Shown: positions 33,761 through 41,752 of the stretch, in pieces
Numbering within the stretch: position 1 is the first letter of the stretch
How the letters are laid out: each line of letters begins with the position of its first letter
Assembly (NCBI GenBank): GCA_963930185.1
Contig: CAWVLT010000064.1
Span: 1-64,000, forward strand
DNA from: JAGZEG01 sp963930185
GTDB lineage: Bacteria > Actinomycetota > Coriobacteriia > Coriobacteriales > UMGS124
Direction: 5' to 3'
Length of the DNA: 64,000 nucleotides
Position numbers and translations under genes: made by a program
The notes under the pieces: generated by a model
The model's input: the letters and a program-made list of their open reading frames with translations, nothing else
The model's database searches: none
What the model was told of the DNA's origin: nothing

Positions 33761-34042
33761 CTAGGATCGAGGCTGACGGGTAAAAACCGCTGCGCTTACG
33801 CTAACCGTCACCAACAGCATGACAACCAGCGCGAGCATACTCACTACTAACATATCACGCATGAATGCGTATGTGGCAAGTAGCGAGAGGGCAACGACAC
33901 CGATTGATACGCAAACGGCAGCGACGGCGGGAAAAATCGAGACGGCATGCCTCTTTTTCATGAAAACGAACACCGCGAGGTATGGTGCACCCGACAGAAG
34001 GCCGCACAGGGCCCCGATGCCAATGGCTCCCATAACGCCCAT
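33761..34042 (-). CDS. AtpI-like membrane protein leading the atp operon
   Basis: About 93 residues with four hydrophobic helices, in the position of atpI (the helper of c-ring assembly and Mg2+ supply). Sequence similarity to AtpI is weak, so the name rests mainly on position, size and topology. The start is taken at ATG 34042 because AGAGGTGA precedes it and the promoter upstream would put its transcript start near 34086, excluding ATGs at 34084 and 34078. Confidence 0.75.
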   Translation of the reverse strand: MGVMGAIGIGALCGLLSGAPYLAVFVFMKKRHAVSIFPAVAAVCVSIGVVALSLLATYAFMRDMLVVSMLALVVMLLVTVSVSAAVFTRQPRS

Positions 34043-34092
34043 GCGCGCCGTCTCACCTCTCCCAAATCCCACTTTCATACGCAAACGTCGGT

Positions 34093-34121
34093 ATCGTACC
34101 TATGGAACGCAAAGCTTTCAA
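34093..34121 (-). promoter_or_regulatory. Promoter of the atp operon
   Basis: Minus-strand TTGAAA (34121-34116), a 17-bp spacer and TACGAT (34098-34093), the best sigma-70-type promoter in the window. Expected start near 34086, 44 nt before the first gene. Confidence 0.75.
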
Positions 34122-34259
34122 CGCAAAAGGGCATAGTTTTTTGGAGACCGGCGCTCTCGGCTCGAATTCATCACAAACTGAATGCACGCCGAATGGCCCC
34201 GTGCCCCACCCACGCATGCCACCTCCCTTCCCTTCGATCGGCTACAAGGGCAAGTGTCC

Positions 34260-34724
34260 CTACGCCTTGGGCTCGTAGTGCTCGGCGACGACGCCTGCCT
34301 CGCGCAGCAGGTCGCAGCTCAGCTCGTCAGGATACGCCTCGCCAAACACGATGCGCCGCACGCCGGCATTGATCAGCATCTTCGTGCACTGGACGCAGGG
34401 ATGCGCCGTGCAGTAGAGCGTGGCGCCGTCCGAGGCGATGCCGCCATGGCGCGCCGCCTGCACCAGGGCGTTCTGCTCGGCGTGCAGCCCCCGGCACAGC
34501 TCGTGCTGCGTCCCGGAGGGCACCCCCAGCTGCTCGCGCAAACAGCCCCTGCTCGTGCAGTGCTCGATGCCCGACGGCACGCCGTTGTACCCCGTGGCGA
34601 GTATGCGCTTGTCGTAGACGAGCACGGCGCCCACGTGGCGGCGAAGGCACGTCGACCTCGTGGCCACGACCGAGGCGATCTGCATGAAGTAGTCATCCCA
34701 ACTCGGACGGCAAGCTGTGTCCAT
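34260..34724 (-). CDS. Deoxycytidylate deaminase family protein
   Basis: 154 residues. Zinc-dependent deaminase of the dCMP deaminase/ComEB type: the catalytic motif LHAEQNAL (HAE) and the second zinc motif PCVQC, with GYNGVPSG and HCTSRGC before them. It would turn dCMP into dUMP on the route to dTTP. It follows upp by 47 nt and is the last gene of the rpiB-upp unit. Confidence 0.92.
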   Translation of the reverse strand: MDTACRPSWDDYFMQIASVVATRSTCLRRHVGAVLVYDKRILATGYNGVPSGIEHCTSRGCLREQLGVPSGTQHELCRGLHAEQNALVQAARHGGIASDGATLYCTAHPCVQCTKMLINAGVRRIVFGEAYPDELSCDLLREAGVVAEHYEPKA

Positions 34725-34771
34725 GATCGTCCCTTCGACCAGATCGGCGACGGATGCGGCGTCCCTGCGGC

Positions 34772-35473
34772 CTAGTGCGTGCCGAAGATGCGGTCGCCCG
34801 CGTCTCCCAGGCCGGGAAGGATGTAGGCGTTCTCGTCAAGGCAGGTGTCGACCGACGCGGTGTAGATGTGCACGTCGGGATCCGCGTCGAGCACGCGCAC
34901 GATGCCCTCGGGCGCCGAGATGACGCACAGCACGCGGATGTCGCGGGCGCCCCGCTCGCGCAGAAAGCCGAGCGCCGCCACCAGCGACCCGCCCGTGGCG
35001 AGCATGGGGTCGACCACCAGGCAGGTGCGCTGGTCGATGTCGGAGGGCAGCTTGCAGTAGTACTCGTGAGGCTCGTGGGTCTTCGGGTCGCGGTACAGGC
35101 CGACGTGGCCGACCCTCGCCGCAGGGATGAGCTCGAGCAGGCCGTCCACCATCCCCAGACCGGCGCGCAGGATGGGCACGATCGCGACCTTCTTGCCCGA
35201 GATCATGCGGCAGTCCGCCATCGCGAGCGGCGTCTGGACGCACACCTGCCGAAGCGGGAAGTCTCGGGTGGCCTCGTAGCCCTCGAACAGGGAGATCTCG
35301 CGGATGAGCTGCCTGAACTGGGTGGAGCTCGTCTCCCGGTCGCGCAGGATCGCGAGCTTGTGCTGCACCATCGGGTGATCGATCACGTGCAGGCGGGGGT
35401 TTGACAGGGCCTCCGTGCGCAGGTCGGGAGTGATCTCGTCATCGGTCATCCGGGAAACTGCCGTCTCTGCCAT
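34772..35473 (-). CDS. upp: Uracil phosphoribosyltransferase
   Basis: 233 residues. Makes UMP from uracil and PRPP. Family features: HPMVQHKLAILRD near the start, VPILRAGLGMVDG, and the PRPP-binding loop VVDPMLATGGSL, with LCVISAPEG after it. ATG 35473 has TAGGGAGGTG upstream and the N-terminus carries about 20 residues more than usual. 13 nt after rpiB. Confidence 0.96.
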   Translation of the reverse strand: MAETAVSRMTDDEITPDLRTEALSNPRLHVIDHPMVQHKLAILRDRETSSTQFRQLIREISLFEGYEATRDFPLRQVCVQTPLAMADCRMISGKKVAIVPILRAGLGMVDGLLELIPAARVGHVGLYRDPKTHEPHEYYCKLPSDIDQRTCLVVDPMLATGGSLVAALGFLRERGARDIRVLCVISAPEGIVRVLDADPDVHIYTASVDTCLDENAYILPGLGDAGDRIFGTH

Positions 35474-35486
35474 GTTTGGCACCTCC

Positions 35487-36041
35487 CTACTCGTTGGCCT
35501 GCGCCGCGCCGAGCTTGGCGTCGATCGCGGCGTTGAGGCTCTCCGCAAGCGTCGAGCGCACCGGCGTGACCTGCGGGCCGGCCGGGGCCTCGCTCAGCTT
35601 CTCCGACACGTCGAGCTCCATGATCTTGCGGACGCGCTGGGCGTGGCGCCCACCCTCGAACTCGCTGACGAGGAACACCTTGAGGATGCGCTCGTTCTCC
35701 TCCACGCTCACGAAACGACCGGAGAGCGTGATGACGTTGGCGTCGTTGTGGCGACGGGCCAGCTCGGCGAACTCGGGGGAGGTGATGTTGGCGGCGCGGA
35801 TGCCGCGCACCTTGTCGGCCGCCAGCGCCATGCCGATCCCCGTTCCGCAGATCAGCACGCCACGGTCGGCCTCTCCCCTGGCGACGGCATGCGCCACCTT
35901 GACCGCGTAGTCGGGGTAGTCGACGCGCTCGGCGCTGTCGGGGCCGAGGTCGCTCACCTCGTGGCCCAGCTTCTGGAGGAACTCCGTGAGGACCTGCTTC
36001 TGCTCGAAGCCAGCGTGGTCGGATGCGATGGCGATGCGCAT
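35487..36041 (-). CDS. rpiB: Ribose-5-phosphate isomerase B
   Basis: 184 residues. Interconverts ribose 5-phosphate and ribulose 5-phosphate. N-terminal ASDHAGFEQK and the active-site Cys in GVLICGTGIGMALAA are present, as are RAANI and SEFEGGRHAQRV. About 35 residues longer at the C-terminus than the common form. First gene of its unit, together with upp it links ribose phosphate and PRPP use. Confidence 0.95.
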   Translation of the reverse strand: MRIAIASDHAGFEQKQVLTEFLQKLGHEVSDLGPDSAERVDYPDYAVKVAHAVARGEADRGVLICGTGIGMALAADKVRGIRAANITSPEFAELARRHNDANVITLSGRFVSVEENERILKVFLVSEFEGGRHAQRVRKIMELDVSEKLSEAPAGPQVTPVRSTLAESLNAAIDAKLGAAQANE

Positions 36042-36137
36042 TGGGGAAGCCCCTTTCGTCGGTTGCGGTGACAGTTCGGCGCGCCCCTCCGCGGCAAGGC
36101 GCCCTTGCGCGGGTGGCGCGATGTGACCCTGCTGGGA

Positions 36138-36166
36138 ATTCTACTCCTTGGGACGTCTCGAGTCAG
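36138..36166 (-). promoter_or_regulatory. Promoter of rpiB-upp-dCMP deaminase
   Basis: Minus-strand CTGACT (36166-36161), 17-bp spacer, TAGAAT (36143-36138). Leader about 90 nt with GC-rich self-complementary sequence. Confidence 0.6.
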
Positions 36167-36193
36167 GCGTGGGAGGATGCGGGAGCGCCACCA

Positions 36194-36838
36194 TTACACA
36201 ACGCCCGCCAGCGCCGTCCCGAGCTGCTCGCCAGATACGGCGCCCTCACGGGTGACCTGCGGAGTCTCGCCCGTGCAGACCACCACGGTCGAGGGCACGA
36301 GGGAGTGGACCGCGCCGTCATCGACCGCGACGGCCGCCTCGCGTAGGATGCGCGGCTCGAGCCGGGCAAAGGAGTCGGGCGCGGGCCGGCCGCTCGTGTT
36401 GGCGCTCGTCGTGGCAAGCGGACAGCCGAGCTCGCGGGCGGCGGCTATGACGATCGGTGACGCGGGCATGCGCAGCGCGATGGTGCGCCCGGGCCCCAGA
36501 TACGCCTCGGGCACGGCGTGCGAGGCGCTCACCACCAAGGTGAGCCCGCCCGGCCAGAAGGCCTGCGCGAGGCGCCGCGCGTAGGCGGGCACGTCTTGCC
36601 CGTATGCGTCGAGCGACTCGATGTCGGGCACGAGCCAGGGGATTGACTTCGAGTGGGGGCGACGCTTGATCGCGAACAGGCCCTCGGCCCCCTGTGGGTT
36701 GGCAAGCACCGACTGGGACACGCCATACACCGTGTCGGTGGGAAGGACCGCGACCCCTCCCCGCCCGAGGGCCCGCGCGACCGCGCGGACCACGTCGGGC
36801 TGCGGCGACTCCCAGCTGGCGCGCAGAATCTCCGCCAT
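36194..36838 (-). CDS. L-threonylcarbamoyladenylate synthase (Sua5/YciO/YrdC family)
   Basis: 214 residues. Makes threonylcarbamoyl-AMP for the t6A37 modification of tRNAs. Motifs: LPTDTVYGVSQS, IKRRPHSKSIPWLV, WPGGLTLVV, RMPASPI and ATTSANTSGRP. It is the core YrdC domain only. ATG 36838 has GAGGTGGAG upstream and begins 11 nt after prmC; pairing with prmC is common in bacteria. Confidence 0.92.
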   Translation of the reverse strand: MAEILRASWESPQPDVVRAVARALGRGGVAVLPTDTVYGVSQSVLANPQGAEGLFAIKRRPHSKSIPWLVPDIESLDAYGQDVPAYARRLAQAFWPGGLTLVVSASHAVPEAYLGPGRTIALRMPASPIVIAAARELGCPLATTSANTSGRPAPDSFARLEPRILREAAVAVDDGAVHSLVPSTVVVCTGETPQVTREGAVSGEQLGTALAGVV

Positions 36839-36849
36839 GCTCCACCTCG

Positions 36850-37752
36850 CTAACCGCGCCGCAGGGCGCACAGGATCCTGTCGCGCCCCGTGAGGTCCTT
36901 CACGATGCGCGCCCCCTCGTAGTGGCCCGACTCTTCGGCAAGGAGACGGGCGAGCTCAAGCGTGTCCTCATGCAGCTCGCAGGCAAGCAGGCCCCCCGCG
37001 CGCAGGGCGCGCGAGCCGGCATCGAGCAGGCGACGGAACACGTCGAGGCCGTCGGCGCCGCCATCCAGGGCAAGGGCCGGCTCGTATCCCCCCACCTCGC
37101 GTGGCAGCAGCGCGAGCTGCGCCGTGGGGATGTAGGGCGGGTTGGACACGAGTACGTCGAACACCGCCTCGTCAGCGCCCGGCACGCCGTCGACCAGGTC
37201 GGCCTGGATGATGGCGACGCGGTCGGCAAGACCCAGCGCCTCCGCGTTGCGCGTGGCAAGCGTCACGGCATCGGGGGATATGTCGGTGGCCGTCACGCGG
37301 GCGGCAACGCGCTCGCTTGCGATCGACAGCGAGACGCACCCCGTGCCCACGCCGACCTCGAGCACGCGCACGGGCACAGCCGGGCCAACGGGCGGCTCGT
37401 CGGCAAGCCTCGCGTCCACGTAGGCGAGAACTTCGTCGACGAGGATCTCCGTCTCCGGCCTGGGGATGAGGACCCCCGGCGCGCATCTCAGGACAATGTG
37501 GCGAAACGGCATCTCGCCCGTCACGTACTGCAGGGGCTCGCCCCTGCCGCGACGCGCGACCCCTTCATGCAGCGTGGCAAGCTCCTGGCTGTCGAGGGGT
37601 CTGTCGTAGTTGGTGTAGAGCTCCACGCGCGAGAAGCCGGTGGCGGCGCAGATCAGCCACTCGGCGGAGAGTCGCGGATGCTCGTCTCCCTTGCGCTCGA
37701 GATAGCCGCTCGTCCACTCCAGGGCGGAGCGGATGGTCCATGTCTGCGCCAT
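36850..37752 (-). CDS. prmC: Release factor glutamine methyltransferase
   Basis: 300 residues. SAM-dependent methylation of the Gln in the GGQ motif of release factors. The catalytic NPPY motif is in LVSNPPYIPTAQ; SAM binding in LEVGVGTGCVSLS; PLQYVTGEMPF and IPRPETEILVDEVL precede it. prfA, its substrate, is two genes upstream. The start is ATG 37752, 2 nt past the preceding stop; long upstream frame is out-of-frame sequence of the neighbour. Confidence 0.95.
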   Translation of the reverse strand: MAQTWTIRSALEWTSGYLERKGDEHPRLSAEWLICAATGFSRVELYTNYDRPLDSQELATLHEGVARRGRGEPLQYVTGEMPFRHIVLRCAPGVLIPRPETEILVDEVLAYVDARLADEPPVGPAVPVRVLEVGVGTGCVSLSIASERVAARVTATDISPDAVTLATRNAEALGLADRVAIIQADLVDGVPGADEAVFDVLVSNPPYIPTAQLALLPREVGGYEPALALDGGADGLDVFRRLLDAGSRALRAGGLLACELHEDTLELARLLAEESGHYEGARIVKDLTGRDRILCALRRG

Positions 37753-37754
37753 GC

Positions 37755-39290
37755 CTAACCCTGATTCTGAACTTGATCTTGAGACTGAACCTCGGAGGCG
37801 GTTGCCTGCGTCACCGAGATGGTCGCGACCGTGCCCGTGGGGTTCCACTGGGCGTACAGGGTCATGTCGGCGGTGGGGGCGAAGACCTGGCCTACCGCGT
37901 AGAAGGTGCCCGAGCCGTCGGCCTGGGTGTTCCATCCGCTGAACTCGAAGCCCGCCTTCACGAGTGACCCGCAGGCGGCGACGGAGACCTTCCCGCTCTC
38001 GTCGGTGCTCGACGGCTCGGGGACAACGCCCGCAGACGCCCCGTTGGCATCGTAGGTCACCACGAAGGGCCCGGTAGCCTGCACGGGCTGTGGCTCGGGA
38101 GCGGTCTGCTCCGGCGCGGGGGGCTGGGTCTGCTGGCCTGCATCCTGGGCCTCGGCGGGTGGTTGAGGAGCGGATCCTTCGGCGGGAACCGCCACGGCAC
38201 CACCCTCCACGATGGCGCACGCCTGCGCGGCCTTCTCGGTGACAGCGGGGTCGGCGAAGGACGTGGTGTCGGCAGCAATGGCGACGGCGCTCCGGGAGGA
38301 GTCGCCCGTGCCACGGCCGATGACCTCGAATATGCCGGCGATCCCCGAGGCGTCGAGCGCCGGGTCGGACAGCATGAGCGTCGTGGGCAGGCCCGACTCG
38401 TTCGCCGACGTCGGATCCTCGACCCCGAACGCCTGGTCGAGCATGACGAGGCAGGACGCGGCCTGGATGTCGTTGCCGTCCAGGGAGATGGATGACGGGC
38501 CCCAGGGGCCCCCGTCAAGGTGCATGACGGCCGACTGCGCCGTCGTCATCGACAGGGAGAGGTGATTGCTCGAAACGGAGACCGCGGCCCTGCGCCCGCC
38601 GTCGGCGTACGAGACACGCAGGGCACTGTCGTACCCGTAGACCTCGTTGCCGGCAACCGTGACCGTCTGGTCGGTTCCCGTCAGCGTGACGCCAAGCGCG
38701 CACGCATCTGCGCTGGCGGAGGAGAAGCTGTTGCCCGAGACCGACACGACCCCCGGGGAGGTCACGTTCAGCGGCCCGGAGAAGGAGCACGCGTCTATCG
38801 ACAGGTCCCCCGCCGAGACAAGGCCAACCGGCCCCTCAAAGGTGACGCCGCGCACGACGAGAGACGCGTTGGTGGCGCTGAGCGTGGCAGGCGCATCCCC
38901 CTCCACCATGCTGACGACGCTGGATGCGGCGTCGCCAACGACGCCGACCGCAGAGATCCCCTCGGCAACGACGAGGTCGACCGGATCGGCCTGGGCAACC
39001 TCGCCGTGAACCGTCAGCGTGACCGACGTGCCACCCTCGACAGGCGCTGCCTGGGAAATCGCGGCGACCGCATCGGCAATGCTGGCGAACTGCGTGGCCT
39101 CGTCAACGCCCTGGACGCCGCTCACGCTCACATAGCCAGCCTGGCCCGCCTCGTCGGCAAGCGCCCTGCCGGCGGGCGCGCACCACAGGACGAGGGCGCA
39201 TGCCGCCGCGAGCATGACAATGACACCAAGCGCGCGTGCGACGAGCGAGTGGCCCTTGCGTGAGGCCACGGTTGGAGACGTCCCACCCAT
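37755..39290 (-). CDS. Secreted beta-helix protein with C-terminal InlB-type repeat
   Basis: 511 residues. A signal peptide (Leu/Ala-rich, cleavage after GRALA) is followed by about 300 residues of Val/Ser/Gly-rich beta-strand repeats like a right-handed beta-helix (SLVVRGVTFEGPVGL, DLSIDACSFSG, VVSVSGNSFSS). A Pro/Gln-rich linker (PPAEAQDAGQQTQPPAPEQ) follows, and then one Listeria-Bacteroides (InlB B) repeat with VTYDANGAS, FSGWNTQADGSGTFY and MTLYAQWNP. It has no LPXTG or other visible anchor and ends in a Gln-rich tail. A cell-surface or matrix protein is likely. It sits between prfA and prmC, an insertion into an otherwise common pair. ATG 39290 has GAAGGGAGGTG upstream. Confidence 0.8.
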   Translation of the reverse strand: MGGTSPTVASRKGHSLVARALGVIVMLAAACALVLWCAPAGRALADEAGQAGYVSVSGVQGVDEATQFASIADAVAAISQAAPVEGGTSVTLTVHGEVAQADPVDLVVAEGISAVGVVGDAASSVVSMVEGDAPATLSATNASLVVRGVTFEGPVGLVSAGDLSIDACSFSGPLNVTSPGVVSVSGNSFSSASADACALGVTLTGTDQTVTVAGNEVYGYDSALRVSYADGGRRAAVSVSSNHLSLSMTTAQSAVMHLDGGPWGPSSISLDGNDIQAASCLVMLDQAFGVEDPTSANESGLPTTLMLSDPALDASGIAGIFEVIGRGTGDSSRSAVAIAADTTSFADPAVTEKAAQACAIVEGGAVAVPAEGSAPQPPAEAQDAGQQTQPPAPEQTAPEPQPVQATGPFVVTYDANGASAGVVPEPSSTDESGKVSVAACGSLVKAGFEFSGWNTQADGSGTFYAVGQVFAPTADMTLYAQWNPTGTVATISVTQATASEVQSQDQVQNQG

Positions 39291-39363
39291 GCCGACGCAC
39301 CTCCCTTCGAAGAAAGCGCCCTCGCACGCCACGGCAGGCGGGGCGAGGGCGTCCTTTTCACAC

Positions 39364-40431
39364 TTACACGGCGGCGGCGAGGCGCTCCGCCCTGTCCGCA
39401 GCAGCCAGCGCCTCGGTCACGTCGTCGAGGCTCTCGCCGAGCAGGACTCCCGAATACGTCGAGTTGAAGCCGATGCGGTGATCGGTCACGCGGTCCTGCG
39501 GTTGGTTGTACGTGCGGATCTTCTCCGCGCGGTCACCATGGCCGATCTGGGCGGAGCGCTGGGCGCCCACCTCGGCGCGCTGCTTCTCCAGCTCGAGCTC
39601 GTAGAGGCGCGCGCGCAGCACCTGCATGCACACCTCGCGGTTCTGGATCTGCGAGCGCTGGTCCTGCGACTGGACGACCAGACCCGTGGGCAGGTGGGTG
39701 ATGCGGACCGCCGAGTAGGTCGTGTTCACGCACTGGCCACCGGGGCCGGAGGCGCAGAACGTGTCGATGCGAAGGTCGCTCTGCTCGATCTGCACGTCGA
39801 TCTCGTCGGCCTCGGGAAGCACGGCCACCGTGGCGGTCGAGGTCTGGATACGGCCCTGGCTCTCGGTCTTGGGCACGCGCTGCACGCGATGGACGCCGCT
39901 CTCGAACTTCATGATGGAGTAGACCTTGTCACCCGTCACCTTGAACTCGATGGTCTTGTAGCCGCCGGCCTCGGAGGGGCTGGCGCTGATGGGCTCGATC
40001 TTCCACCCGCGGCGGTCGGCCAGACGGCGATACATGGCGTACAGGTCGCCGGCGAAGATGGCGGCCTCGTCTCCGCCCACGCCGGCGCGGATCTCGACGA
40101 TGGTGTTCTTCTCGTCGTTGGGATCGCCGGGGATGAGCATGATCTTGATCTCGTCCTCCAGCTGGGGCAGCAGCGCCTCGTTGGCGCTGATCTCCTCCTG
40201 GAGCATGGCCTTCGCCTCGTGGTCGGTCTCTTCCTTCATGAGCTCGCGGGCCACCTCGATGTCATCGAGGGCACCCACGTACTCGCGGGCCTTCTTTATG
40301 ATCTCGGCCTGGCTGGCATGCTCCTTTGCCAGGCGTGCATACTCCTTGGGGTCACTGACCACTGCCGGGTCGGAGAGCTTCTTCTCGAGCTCCTCGTATG
40401 CCTCGATGAGCTTTTCGAGCCTGTCGCGCAT
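39364..40431 (-). CDS. prfA: Peptide chain release factor 1
   Basis: 355 residues. Recognises UAA and UAG. The PxT codon-recognition motif is RVPKTESQG and the catalytic GGQ is in ASGPGGQCVNTTYSAVRI. All domains are present at normal length. Substrate of PrmC encoded downstream. Its activity on UAG is relevant to the amber stop that ends nrdD in this window. Confidence 0.97.
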   Translation of the reverse strand: MRDRLEKLIEAYEELEKKLSDPAVVSDPKEYARLAKEHASQAEIIKKAREYVGALDDIEVARELMKEETDHEAKAMLQEEISANEALLPQLEDEIKIMLIPGDPNDEKNTIVEIRAGVGGDEAAIFAGDLYAMYRRLADRRGWKIEPISASPSEAGGYKTIEFKVTGDKVYSIMKFESGVHRVQRVPKTESQGRIQTSTATVAVLPEADEIDVQIEQSDLRIDTFCASGPGGQCVNTTYSAVRITHLPTGLVVQSQDQRSQIQNREVCMQVLRARLYELELEKQRAEVGAQRSAQIGHGDRAEKIRTYNQPQDRVTDHRIGFNSTYSGVLLGESLDDVTEALAAADRAERLAAAV

Positions 40432-40670
40432 GTGACGCGCTCCTTTTCTATGTCAAGCGCCTTCGCTCGCCCATGACGTGGGCGCGCTGCCGGGCGCGAT
40501 GCGGGCTACAGAACCGAAGGGCATGGCGTGCGCATCCATCATAGCATGCCCATGTGGAGGCAAGCTATGCACGCACGGGAAGCGACGAGTGCAACTTTCT
40601 GGTCATTTTTGCCTTACGGTGTGGGCAAAAACGTCCGGATTGTTGCACTGGGCGCATATGGGCGGCCCAG
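40432..40670. other. prfA-PHP intergenic region
   Basis: Holds the palindromic repeat at 40589-40648 and, near 40500-40550, the probable prfA promoter area without a clear hexamer pair. No gene is seen. Confidence 0.5.
40589..40648. repeat. Palindromic intergenic repeat, copy 1
   Basis: Left arm from GTGCAAC at 40589 to TTTTTGCC at 40613; right arm GGGCAAAAACGTCCGG to GTTGCAC at 40624-40648. The arms match with about six mismatches around a 10-nt loop. The right-arm core, AAAAACGTCCGGAT then GTTGC, is nearly identical to that of the hairpin at 53612-53671. Confidence 0.7.
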
Positions 40671-41519
40671 CTAGAGGCCGTCCGTCCGTTCGGAGTCGGC
40701 GCCGAGCAGATCCGTGAGATCGCACACGCCGGCCGCCTTGAGCGCGCCGACAAACGAGGCGCGGTCGCGGGAGGCGACGAGCTCGAGCGGGAAGTCGAGA
40801 TCGCTGAGCACCGCGCATGCCGAGTCGAGCGCACCGATCGCCGGGGAGACATGTGCGTCGGATGACACGCAGATGCCCGTGCCCAGCTCGGCACAACGCC
40901 GCGCGATGTCCCTGCAGGCCTGTTCGGTTGCGGGTTTGCGCCCGAAGCTGTGGGCGTTGATCTCGATGAGCTTGTGCATGTCGCGCGCCGCCTCGAGGAC
41001 GGGGTCGAGCTCGAACTCAAGGCCGGAGCGGCCGATGTGGCCCAAGATCATGACCTTGGGGTTCTCGAGCGCGCGGACATACATGGACGTCACCTGCGCC
41101 GGAGTGGCCCCTTCGGCGAAGCGCTTGCCGTGGACGCTCGCGATCGCGTAGTCGAGCTCGTCGAAGATGCGTTCGTCGAGGTCGAGGGCCTTGCCATACC
41201 GCTCGCCCGTGATCTTAGTGGGCTGCGGCATGCCGTGGCCGAACAGGTGGCCGTCAAGGTCGACGATGTCGGCCTCGGCCCCGCGCAGCAGCGTGACCCC
41301 GTGCCAGGTGCGCGGCCAGACGCGCTGGTTGATGAAGAACTGGAAGTTGCGCAGGTCCTGGTCGACGAAGAGCATGTCGCTGAAGTGGTCGGTGGATCCG
41401 ATCAGCTCAAGGCCCGCTCGGGCGGCGGCACGCACGTTCTCCTCAATGGTGGAGTACGCATGCCGTGAGAAGAGCGTGTGCGTATGCACGTCACATCTAA
41501 GATCAGCCCGATCGATCAC
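40671..41519 (-). CDS. PHP-domain metal hydrolase (YcdX-like phosphatase)
   Basis: 282 residues. The PHP fold is shown by CDVHTHTLFSRHAYST (HxH motif), GSTDHFSD, ILGHIGRSG, EINAHSF and SSDAHVSPAIG, which give the trinuclear metal site. Related proteins are phosphatases or phosphoesterases; the substrate is not known. Translation starts at GTG 41519, with GAGAGGTGGTGA upstream. Stands alone. Confidence 0.88.
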   Translation of the reverse strand: MIDRADLRCDVHTHTLFSRHAYSTIEENVRAAARAGLELIGSTDHFSDMLFVDQDLRNFQFFINQRVWPRTWHGVTLLRGAEADIVDLDGHLFGHGMPQPTKITGERYGKALDLDERIFDELDYAIASVHGKRFAEGATPAQVTSMYVRALENPKVMILGHIGRSGLEFELDPVLEAARDMHKLIEINAHSFGRKPATEQACRDIARRCAELGTGICVSSDAHVSPAIGALDSACAVLSDLDFPLELVASRDRASFVGALKAAGVCDLTDLLGADSERTDGL

Positions 41520-41674
41520 GGGAGCTCACCACCTCTCAGCACGTCGATTGCGGTGACGACGCCCCGGACGAGGGACGGCCAAAACATCCCGATCGCCCCG
41601 TGCGCGACGCCCCACATATGCCCTATGAGGTATGAGCATACGCAATGTGACGCCCCTGAGTCCATGCGCGCCAC

Positions 41675-41732
41675 GCAACAAACACAGAGGCGCGGGACGG
41701 CGATGCCACGCGACACCGCCGCCCCGCGCGCC
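41675..41732 (-). terminator. Terminator after the 5'-nucleotidase gene
   Basis: Minus-strand GGGGCGGCG pairs with CGCCGTCCC as the core of a longer GGCGC/GCGCC stem (41732-41689), followed by TCTGTGTTTGTTG. Confidence 0.65.
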
Positions 41733-41752
41733 AGCTCTATCCGCCTTGTGCC

